Assembly (NCBI GenBank): GCA_006226895.1
Contig: SBFN01000202.1
Coordinates: forward strand, 1-9,323
Origin: Deltaproteobacteria bacterium
Lineage (GTDB): Bacteria > Desulfobacterota > Desulfuromonadia > Desulfuromonadales > BM103
Reading direction: 5' to 3'
Length of the DNA stretch: 9,323 bases
A model generated the notes under the pieces. That model was not told the DNA's origin. It saw nothing but the letters and a program-made list of their open reading frames with translations, and did not search any database. Position 1 is the first letter of the stretch. Every line of letters begins with the position of its first letter. Positions 1 to 5,766 of the stretch are shown here, in pieces. The position numbers and the translations under genes are program-made.

Positions 1-251
1 CCATCGAAGATGCCTCCGAGCAGGCCCGGACCGAGGGCCACGGTCAGCGGATCACCGGCGGTTGTCACAGGCTCACCGATACCGAGGCCGCGGTTCTCTT
101 CAAAAACCTGCACCGTGGCAATCGTGTCATCAATCCGCACCACTTCGCCGGTCAGGCGACTTGTGCCGACAAAGACACGGTCACCGATCTTCAGATCGGC
201 AAGATCGACACAGACTGTGGCGCCGCTGATGCTGGTGACAGTTCCGTTCAT
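1..251 (-). CDS. ntpA: V/A-type ATP synthase catalytic subunit A, N-terminal fragment (cut by window edge)
   Basis: This is the first 83 codons of the catalytic A subunit of the V1/A1 head, which binds and hydrolyses or makes ATP. The visible protein begins MNGTVTSISGATVCVDL and contains LTGEVVRID, ATVQVFEENRGL, GEPV and ALGPGLLGGIFDG. This is the N-terminal beta-barrel of A subunits up to the conserved 'GPGLLG.IFDG' segment. The nucleotide-binding P-loop lies beyond the window. The ATG at 251-249 overlaps the natural TGA of subunit F (250-248) in an ATGA arrangement, implying translational coupling. Because of the duplication in subunit F, the frame entering from upstream is now the same as the subunit A frame. 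Identification is firm; the remainder cannot be seen. Confidence 0.93.
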   Translation of the reverse strand, partial: MNGTVTSISGATVCVDLADLKIGDRVFVGTSRLTGEVVRIDDTIATVQVFEENRGLGIGEPVTTAGDPLTVALGPGLLGGIFD

Positions 252-581
252 CGTTGCAACCTCACATGGTAACCAAGGGCTCTCTGCACCAGGCGCTGCA
301 GTTCGTCGCTCGGTGGTGTGCGGCTGTCGGCAGGAGCCGGCAAGGTGACCAGAACCCCCGGCCAACGATCCGTCAATTCCCGCAGTCTGATCGGGCAGTC
401 TGATCGGGTCAAGCGTTGCAAGCAGGCGGCTATCCGCAGCAATCACACCGACCTCGGGATCGACACAAGCCTGCTGGATTGCCTCCCAGGTGGCTTCAGG
501 GATAAGCGTCTGCTGCCGAACACCGGTAAGGGCAAAGCCTGGGGCACTATCGGCACAGGTCAGAAAGAGAATTTCTTTCAT
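248..581 (-). pseudogene. ntpG: V/A-type ATP synthase subunit F, frameshifted by a 13-bp tandem duplication
   Basis: Subunit F (called NtpG in Enterococcus) is a small central-stalk protein of about 100 residues that helps couple rotation to catalysis. The ATG at 581-579 overlaps the subunit C stop (580-578) as ATGA, and the RBS-like GGAGG lies just upstream. Codons 1-62 read as a proper subunit F (MKEILFLTCADSAPGF... to ...LLATLDPIRL). The natural C-terminus (RELTDRWPGVLVTLPAPA... to ...RALGYHVRLQR, stop 250-248) lies in a different frame. The break falls exactly at two perfect 13-bp copies (383-395 and 396-408). Removing one copy gives a continuous 106-residue protein of normal length. With both copies present, the frame runs about 48 unnatural codons without a stop and continues into subunit A. 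Whether this is a true mutation, a variable locus or an assembly error cannot be told from the sequence. The neighbouring subunits look intact. Confidence 0.9.
383..408. repeat. Perfect 13-bp tandem duplication inside subunit F gene
   Basis: The unit CAGTCTGATCGGG occurs at 383-395 and again, directly adjacent and identical, at 396-408 on the plus strand. Thirteen is not a multiple of three, so the extra copy shifts the frame of the minus-strand subunit F gene. Removing one copy restores the family's conserved C-terminus, so the second copy is a recent insertion relative to the ancestral gene. Confidence 0.97.
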
Positions 582-1465
582 AACAGCAGAACCTCCTCAA
601 GCAATGAGCCCCGATCATCGGACAAGGTCTTGCGTAACAATTGATTGTGCACCGCAAGCTCGACTCGCCAGAGGTATTCGATGATCACCGCCAGACCGAG
701 TGGGTCGCGACCTAAACGTCGGAACTGGCGCGTCAAACCGCGCAAAAAGGCTTGCTCCATACCGATTGTGACTCCGCCATCCAGGTTGCTGTTCCTCAAG
801 GACTCTCCCGTCAGGCGTTCCGCCAGGCTGGTAAGTCGCTCGCTGTCGTGCCTGGCCCAGATTCTCTGCAGGTTGTTTCGGTCGAGGTTCCCTCCGCCCG
901 TCAAGGCTGGCGGTTGTTTGACCTGCCATCTCCAGAGCCTGCTCAGCATCAGGCAATTGCGCATGTCGATCAGGTAGCCCAAGGTCCTTTTCAGAGGAAC
1001 ATTCCTGCTTCTTTTAAGTGCGTCGACAAGCATGCCCTCAGCAAGTTGCATTTCCACACCACCGGGGCCTTGCTCTCTGTATGTCACAGTCAACCCAAAG
1101 GCAAACGGGTAGTCGCCGACCAGAGCAGCTTCCAGCTGTGCAATCAAGGCCTGGTTTTCGTCACTGTTTGCGAGCAGTTGTCGCAAGGGCTTCGCCAGCA
1201 GGGAATTGCTTAAGAGAGTCGCCGGCAGCTCCCCTGCAAGGAGGTATCTCAGCTGTAGAGTCAGGTTGCGCATCGCAAGCAATTCAAAGAAGGGCTCAAG
1301 GCGACGCCGCAAACGCTTGTTAAGGCGCTGGTAAACCCAGACGGTCGCCTCGATCGATTCTGTCGCTACAGGATCAAGCAGATCGATTCCGGCACGTCGA
1401 CTGCGCAAGCGCGCCAATAGCGCTTCTGTCGGTAGCTCAGCAGGTTTTGTCGAATCAAGCAGTTT
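578..1465 (-). CDS. ntpC: V/A-type ATP synthase subunit C (central stalk/rotor adaptor)
   Basis: Subunit C (d in eukaryotes) is the funnel-shaped adaptor joining the proteolipid ring to the central stalk. The 295-residue product is Arg/Leu-rich and largely helical. It ends with the diagnostic stretch RDPLGLAVIIEYLWRVELAV followed by HNQLLRK, matching the family C-terminal 'DPLGI..vi.YLW.ke.EvrNlr' pattern. The gene also sits between E and F, as expected. I choose the ATG at 1465, which has a GGTGG-type RBS about 6 nt upstream and overlaps the E stop by 11 nt. A GTG at 1495 would add ten residues but has no visible RBS. The protein is somewhat shorter than the usual 320-350 residues and divergent at its N-terminus. 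It ends in an ATGA overlap with subunit F. Confidence 0.85.
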   Translation of the reverse strand, partial: KLLDSTKPAELPTEALLARLRSRRAGIDLLDPVATESIEATVWVYQRLNKRLRRRLEPFFELLAMRNLTLQLRYLLAGELPATLLSNSLLAKPLRQLLANSDENQALIAQLEAALVGDYPFAFGLTVTYREQGPGGVEMQLAEGMLVDALKRSRNVPLKRTLGYLIDMRNCLMLSRLWRWQVKQPPALTGGGNLDRNNLQRIWARHDSERLTSLAERLTGESLRNSNLDGGVTIGMEQAFLRGLTRQFRRLGRDPLGLAVIIEYLWRVELAVHNQLLRKTLSDDRGSLLEEVLLL

Positions 1466-2036
1466 CATCTCTATCCACCAATCTGCGAAATTCACTCATC
1501 AGTTGCGGCAGCAGATCAGGCCAGGCCCTGCTCAAGCGGCAGCCCAGCGAGTTGTCGACTTTTAATCCGGCGTCGCGGCTCGTGGCAATCAGACCACCGG
1601 CGAGGGTCTCCTCAAGCTCAATTTCGGCCGCCGGGAAAGTCCTCGCAGCCAAAGCCTTGTCAGCTTGGGATACTGTGATCTTACTCCACTCCGCAGGCGG
1701 TAGTTCCGCACAGAAAGCCTGCCATAGAACCTCACGGTTCTTTTCTGTAAGCTCTGTCAGTAATTGCGAGGCCAGACCTTGCAGGCGTTCGTCAAAGAGA
1801 GCCTCGGCATGCAGACGGCTTGCCACCGCTTGCATCCGGGACTTCACAAGCAGGCGGTTACGTCGCCGTGAGACTTCGGATTGAAGTTGCCGTTCGGCTT
1901 CAATCCGCAGCTGTTCCTGCTCGTCTCTGAGTTCCTGGCGTCGCTTTGCGACCTTCTCTTCGGCAGCTTGCCAGAAGGCGCGAACCTGTTCCTCACCCTC
2001 GCGTTGCAGGGCTATCTTCAGCTCTGATTCGCCCAT
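1455..2036 (-). CDS. ntpE: V/A-type ATP synthase subunit E (peripheral stalk)
   Basis: Subunit E forms the peripheral stator stalk with the H/G-like subunit. The 193-residue protein has a long charged N-terminal helix (about residues 5-75, rich in E, Q, R and A and coiled-coil-like). A globular C-terminal domain follows, with the family pattern GGLIATSRDAGLKVDNSLGCR near residues 145-165, which corresponds to the 'GG...s.dG.i.vdntl..rl' signature that binds the head. The start ATG at 2036 lies 7 nt after the K stop, with only a weak AAGA as RBS, so it probably relies on coupling. The gene overlaps subunit C by 11 nt. Family and context agree well. Confidence 0.9.
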   Translation of the reverse strand: MGESELKIALQREGEEQVRAFWQAAEEKVAKRRQELRDEQEQLRIEAERQLQSEVSRRRNRLLVKSRMQAVASRLHAEALFDERLQGLASQLLTELTEKNREVLWQAFCAELPPAEWSKITVSQADKALAARTFPAAEIELEETLAGGLIATSRDAGLKVDNSLGCRLSRAWPDLLPQLMSEFRRLVDRDETA

Positions 2037-2043
2037 TGTCTTA

Positions 2044-2256
2044 CTACATGAGTAGAATCATGGCGGCGACAACAAAGCCGAGGATAACCATGGTTTCCGG
2101 AATGGCGACCAGGATGATGATGACCCCGGTCAGCTCCGGTTTCTCCGCCAGGGTGCCGGCACCAGCGGCGCCGATACGCGACTGTGCCCAGGCGGTTGCG
2201 ATAGCTGGCAGACCGATCGCCAGCGCGGCGGCAAATGCAATCCAGACTTTTTCCAT
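2044..2256 (-). CDS. ntpK: V/A-type ATP synthase proteolipid subunit K (c-ring), single hairpin
   Basis: This is the membrane ring subunit that carries the translocated ion. The 70-residue protein is a single two-helix hairpin. Helix 1 covers about residues 4-34, the polar loop is AEKPELTG (37-44), and helix 2 covers about 45-69. Glu54 in the motif AIPETMVILG is the ion-binding carboxylate. It is half the size of the Enterococcus four-helix K subunit and resembles the short A-type proteolipids. Gln25, in AWAQSRIG, is 15 residues before the loop proline, the same spacing as Gln32 in the sodium-binding c subunit of Ilyobacter tartaricus, and Glu54 is followed by Thr. This suggests, but does not prove, sodium coupling. 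A good RBS (AAGGAG, 8 nt spacer) precedes the ATG at 2256. Confidence 0.92.
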   Translation of the reverse strand: MEKVWIAFAAALAIGLPAIATAWAQSRIGAAGAGTLAEKPELTGVIIILVAIPETMVILGFVVAAMILLM

Positions 2257-2281
2257 AAGGCGTCTCCTTCCAGGTTCTCAT

Positions 2282-4168
2282 TTACGGGGAGCGTTTCTGC
2301 CAGGGATCGAAGCGACGCCCCCCCAGGTCGAGAAACTTGCTGAAGAACTCCACGTAATGCAGACGTAAAGAGTGAACCGTTGGAGCGAACACTCCCAGCA
2401 ACAGGTTGAATGCGTGCAGGATGCCGGCGACCAGAATTCCGGCCATAACATCACCGGTCATGCCTCCCAGGCGATTGGCGACCATAGCCAGAAGCACGGA
2501 GCTAAAGCCGATCGCCATGATACGAACGTATGAGATGATATTGCCCATGGTTTTCAGCAGTTCAAGGGGCGCAAGCAGTCCCTCGGCTGCAATCAGCACC
2601 GGCATCAGGATACCGACACCGAGCAGAAGCGGGCCGGTCTTCAGCCACGATTGGGGGTAGAAGTAACCAACCACGGCAAGGACCAGGAGTAGTACGGACA
2701 GCAGGGTGGCCAATTTGACAAGCGCCAGGCGTGGTTTGTGGCGGCGCAGGTCGGCCAGGGCACCGAGAGTAATGCCAAGCAGGATATGAACAATGCCCAC
2801 GGTCAGGGCAAATACGGCCATGGGCAAGACCGCTTTGCCGCGGTCAAACCAGAGAGGATGCAAGCCAAACCAGGCTTCGCCGAGATCGCCGAGAAATTCG
2901 CCGTACAGGACACCAAAAAAGAGGGTGTAGAGTGCGGCCACACCGAGGATCTTGCCGAGATCGCTGGCCAAATGGTGGGTTTGGTAATGTTTGGCCAGAA
3001 AAACAGCAATCAACAGCAGGATCAGACCGTAACCGATGTCACCGAGGATCATACCGAAGAAGACCGGGAAGAAGAGGCCGATCAGCGGGGTCGGATCGTA
3101 AGAGGAGTACTTCGGCAAAGGAAGCAGGCGGGAAAGCACCTCAAATGGGGCAAAATACCCGGGGTTGCGAAGCATGACCGGAACCTGCTCGACCTCCTCA
3201 TCAAGAATGGCCTGCTGCTCAAGAACCACACGGCCGACAAAGGCCTTGTTGAGATCATTGCGCAGGTCGGAGACCCCGTTTTCGGCCATCCAGCCCTGGA
3301 TGATGAAACAGAGTCGGGTCGTATAAGCTGTGGCTGTGGCCCGGTACAGGGTCAGACGTTCAGCGAGCCAGTCCAGGGCGCGCCGATAGATTGGTCGCCA
3401 TTGCACATCAAGGTCGCGCAGTTCAGCTTCGAGTCTTTGAGCTTTTGCATGGAGTAAATCGAGACGCTCCTGCAAAGCGAGGATGCGTTTAGGCAGAGGA
3501 AGATCGGCGAACTCTTCGGGAAGAGAAAGTTCGGGCACATGCTCATTGGTGAGGGCTTGCCGTAACGGTCCGGCGGTCTCGCAATCGGTGGCGATCAATC
3601 CCACCAGCTTACCGTCGTCCGTCGTGGTGCTACTGATGTGGCAACGGCCCTGAGTGAGCTTTTGCAATAAACCTTCAAGGGCCTGCAGTTGGTAGGCATC
3701 ACGAATGGTGACACCGAAAATTTCCAGGTTTGAATCCTCGGGCAGGTCACCTAAGAGTGGCGCCAGAGCTTGCCAGAAGACCAGATCGCGTTGCAGATCA
3801 TCGATTTCATTATGACAATCAGTATGCTGGCGCACTATCTCACGTGCGTTTACAAGATGCTTATCGACCAGTTCATCGAGCAGATCCATAACCGGGAGAG
3901 GTTGGAGTGGTGGGATGTCTTCGGAGGCTTCAGGCAGAAGAGCAAGCAGTTGGGTGATGCGCTCAAAGAGGCTCTGAAAAAAACTGCGCTCGTGAAGATT
4001 GGTCTCGTCGAGAACGAGAGCCTGGAGGTGGTCTTCACGTGCCAGTTCAATCCGTTCCAGCAGCTGTGGATCGGGTTGAAAGATGCCCCTGTCGTGCAGG
4101 AGGTCGAGGGTGTTCAGAAGGTCCTGTTTGGGGCCGACGATTTCAACTTTGGCCATGCGGATGATCAT
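2282..4168 (-). CDS. ntpI: V/A-type ATP synthase subunit I (membrane stator, 116-kDa family)
   Basis: Subunit I is the stator membrane subunit that forms the ion half-channels against the proteolipid ring. The product is 628 residues. An N-terminal cytosolic half (about 1-355) carries coiled-coil arms (235-258), and a C-terminal half has roughly seven to eight membrane helices starting at LIGLFFPVFFGMILGDIGYG (about 362-381). Arg549 in NIISYVRIMAIG is the expected essential arginine that unloads the ring carboxylate. The closing HSLRLHYVEFFSKFLD is a family hallmark. I prefer the ATG at 4168, which has a strong AGGGGG RBS 5-6 nt upstream. A GTG at 4174 or an ATG at 4156 (MAKVEIVGP) are alternatives. 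The start overlaps the upstream gene by 26 nt. Length is normal for bacterial and archaeal I subunits. Confidence 0.94.
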   Translation of the reverse strand: MIIRMAKVEIVGPKQDLLNTLDLLHDRGIFQPDPQLLERIELAREDHLQALVLDETNLHERSFFQSLFERITQLLALLPEASEDIPPLQPLPVMDLLDELVDKHLVNAREIVRQHTDCHNEIDDLQRDLVFWQALAPLLGDLPEDSNLEIFGVTIRDAYQLQALEGLLQKLTQGRCHISSTTTDDGKLVGLIATDCETAGPLRQALTNEHVPELSLPEEFADLPLPKRILALQERLDLLHAKAQRLEAELRDLDVQWRPIYRRALDWLAERLTLYRATATAYTTRLCFIIQGWMAENGVSDLRNDLNKAFVGRVVLEQQAILDEEVEQVPVMLRNPGYFAPFEVLSRLLPLPKYSSYDPTPLIGLFFPVFFGMILGDIGYGLILLLIAVFLAKHYQTHHLASDLGKILGVAALYTLFFGVLYGEFLGDLGEAWFGLHPLWFDRGKAVLPMAVFALTVGIVHILLGITLGALADLRRHKPRLALVKLATLLSVLLLVLAVVGYFYPQSWLKTGPLLLGVGILMPVLIAAEGLLAPLELLKTMGNIISYVRIMAIGFSSVLLAMVANRLGGMTGDVMAGILVAGILHAFNLLLGVFAPTVHSLRLHYVEFFSKFLDLGGRRFDPWQKRSP

Positions 4169-4487
4169 AATCACCCCCTGGCAGGACGGCTGCCAGATGC
4201 CGTTTCAAAACATCGCGCAATACCTCGTCATTCAAGGCCAAGAGACGCTGGCACCAGGCGGAAGCGGCTTCTTCAAGGGCAATTCCTTCACCCTTAAGCT
4301 GCTCTTCCTGTTCAGCCAACACCCCTCGACAGCGAGCCTCATCGATCGTTCTGGTATCAGCGCACTCCCCCAGTAGAGAGGACAACTCCCGGACTTGCCA
4401 CTCCTCGGCACGTGCCTGCTCTGCAGTCACTTCAGCCTGGATCCGCTTCTCCAGTTCAATAATATTGTCCAGCAAGCCATCAGTCAT
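4143..4487 (-). CDS. V/A-type ATP synthase H/G-like peripheral stalk subunit
   Basis: This is the first gene of the ATPase operon, equivalent by position to Enterococcus ntpF (subunit G/H elsewhere). The 114-residue product begins MTDGLLDNIIELEKRIQAEV and is dominated by charged, probably coiled-coil helices (about residues 8-75). This is expected for the stator helix that pairs with subunit E. Sequence conservation in this family is weak, so the assignment rests on size, helical composition and the position just before subunit I, with which it overlaps. The ATG at 4487 has only a weak RBS (TAGGT). It could be called hypothetical on sequence alone, but context makes the stalk role likely. Confidence 0.78.
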   Translation of the reverse strand: MTDGLLDNIIELEKRIQAEVTAEQARAEEWQVRELSSLLGECADTRTIDEARCRGVLAEQEEQLKGEGIALEEAASAWCQRLLALNDEVLRDVLKRHLAAVLPGGDYDHPHGQS

Positions 4488-4518
4488 AACCTAACCATGT
4501 GTTTGTGCTAATAATTTC

Positions 4519-4527
4519 AGTATATCA
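4519..4527 (-). promoter_or_regulatory. Candidate extended -10 promoter for the ATPase operon
   Basis: Read on the minus strand, the site is TGATATACT: TATACT at 4524-4519 is preceded by the TGn extension at 4527-4525. It lies about 32 nt upstream of the first operon start at 4487. The matching -35 (CTGCAA at 4546-4541, 16-nt spacer) is poor, as is common with extended -10 promoters. This is a pattern match only. Confidence 0.5.
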
Positions 4528-4625
4528 GAGCACCTCATCTTTGCAGGAAAGGGCCCCTCAGGTAATTTCGTGACCTTTTTTGAAGAATATGTTATTTTGC
4601 GAGAGTTATTTTTTACCTTAATCCA

Positions 4626-4631
4626 TATGAT
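4626..4631 (+). promoter_or_regulatory. Weak candidate -10 element for the cyclase gene
   Basis: TATGAT lies 26 nt upstream of the TTG start at 4658, within a very AT-rich stretch (about 4570-4645) that stands out from the GC-richer coding DNA. No convincing -35 lies at 16-18 nt. The region is clearly regulatory by position, between divergent genes, but this exact element is a guess. Confidence 0.25.
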
Positions 4632-4657
4632 TTTTTATTTATTAAGCGGGGAACGCC

Positions 4658-5701
4658 TTGTCTACCGACGCCCATCTGCTTAAAACTCTGGAACGACGCA
4701 ACCGCGAACTCGAAGTTCTCATTGAGATCGGTAAGGCTTTAACTTCTACCGTTGAGCTTGAGAACGTCCTGACTCTGATCATGGATCAGGTCGGGCGCTT
4801 GCTGAAAACCCAGTCCTGGTCATTGCTTCTGCGCGATGAGGACACCGGCGATTTAACTTTTGAAATCGCGGTTTCCCCGGCAGCAGAGAAGCTCAAAGGA
4901 ATGAAGGTTGCTTCCGGTGAAGGCATTGCAGGCTGGGTCTCCGAGCACGGTGAAGCCCTGGTCATCCCCGATGTTACTCGAGATGAACGTTTTTCCGACC
5001 AGTTTGACAGAGCCTCCTCCTTTATCACGCAATCGGTCCTCTGTGTCCCGGTCCGCAGTAAAGATCATGTCCTCGGCGTGATTGAGCTGGTTAACGGCCC
5101 CAACGAAAAAATCTTCAAAGACGCCGACCTGCAGATTCTACTGACCATCGCCGACTATGCGGCGATAGCCATCGAAAACGCCCGCAACTTCATGCGCATC
5201 AGTGAACTGGTCATCACAGACGACCTTACCGGGCTCTACAACGGCCGTTACCTGCACACGCTGATTGACGAGGAGATTGAGCGGGTTCGTCGTTTCGGCG
5301 GCAAGCTGTCGCTGATTTTCATCGACCTCGATTTCTTCAAAAAAATCAACGACACCTGTGGCCACCTGGTCGGTAGCCGCACCCTTGCCGAGGTCGGCAA
5401 ACTGATCAAAGATAACGTTCGCAAAATCTGTAAGTCAGCCCGCTACGGCGGCGACGAATTTGTTATCGTCCTGCCGAACACCGGCAAGAGCGGAGCCATG
5501 ACCTTGGCAACCAAGCTCTGCGAGCTTTTCCGTGCTTATGATTTCCGCGACGACAATGACACACCCTTTAAAATGACAGCAAGCTTCGGTATCGCCACTT
5601 TCCCCGACGATGCTGATTCCAAGGATGATTTAATTCGCTTGGCTGATCAGGCGATGTACCGTGTCAAAGAATCCACCCGCGACGCGGTACTTTCTGTCTG
5701 A
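4658..5701 (+). CDS. GAF-GGDEF nucleotidyl cyclase, probable Hypr-type 3',3'-cGAMP synthase
   Basis: The 347-residue cytoplasmic protein has an N-terminal coiled segment (8-25), a GAF sensory domain (about 18-175, ending ADYAAIAIENA) and a GGDEF domain (about 185-345). The catalytic motif RYGGDEF (262-268) is intact, as are the metal-site FIDLD (221-225) and substrate Asn231 in FKKIND. In ordinary diguanylate cyclases the next signature is GHxxGD, whose Asp reads guanine. Here it is GHLVGS, with Ser240. That Asp-to-Ser change defines the Hypr GGDEF enzymes of Geobacter and relatives, which use both ATP and GTP to make cyclic GMP-AMP and are tied to extracellular electron transfer. The inhibitory RxxD site reads RKIC (255-258), so product inhibition is probably lost. 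The start is TTG at 4658 after a GCGGGG RBS-like sequence; the N-terminus MSTDAHLL fits. It is transcribed divergently from the ATPase operon and lies 65 bp before the Fe-S gene. GAF-GGDEF is certain; the cGAMP product is inferred. Confidence 0.93.
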   Translation: MSTDAHLLKTLERRNRELEVLIEIGKALTSTVELENVLTLIMDQVGRLLKTQSWSLLLRDEDTGDLTFEIAVSPAAEKLKGMKVASGEGIAGWVSEHGEALVIPDVTRDERFSDQFDRASSFITQSVLCVPVRSKDHVLGVIELVNGPNEKIFKDADLQILLTIADYAAIAIENARNFMRISELVITDDLTGLYNGRYLHTLIDEEIERVRRFGGKLSLIFIDLDFFKKINDTCGHLVGSRTLAEVGKLIKDNVRKICKSARYGGDEFVIVLPNTGKSGAMTLATKLCELFRAYDFRDDNDTPFKMTASFGIATFPDDADSKDDLIRLADQAMYRVKESTRDAVLSV

Positions 5702-5718
5702 ATCTACTCAGAAGCTCT

Positions 5719-5743
5719 TCGGACGTTCTTGAAAATGGTCCGA
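5719..5743 (+). other. Short inverted repeat between cyclase and Fe-S genes
   Basis: TCGGAC (5719-5724) and GTCCGA (5738-5743) form a 6-bp dyad with a 13-nt spacer in the 65-bp gap. There is no T-tract, so it is not an intrinsic terminator. It might be an operator or a minor RNA hairpin. The two flanking genes could still be co-transcribed. Confidence 0.3.
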
Positions 5744-5766
5744 TAGACTCCTAAGCGGAGGCAGCA

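Noticed and set aside
248..442. A separate 64-residue gene starting at TTG 442
   Set aside because: It is the displaced C-terminal half of subunit F; the duplication explains its frame, and no RBS supports an independent start.
2018..2281. An 87-codon minus-strand frame starting at ATG 2281 near subunit K
   Set aside because: It overlaps the proteolipid gene in another frame; the proteolipid has the family motifs and the proper RBS.
2738..3457. A 239-codon plus-strand open frame antisense to subunit I
   Set aside because: It mirrors a strongly conserved membrane protein gene, its composition is unlike a real protein and it has no family resemblance. It is a shadow frame.
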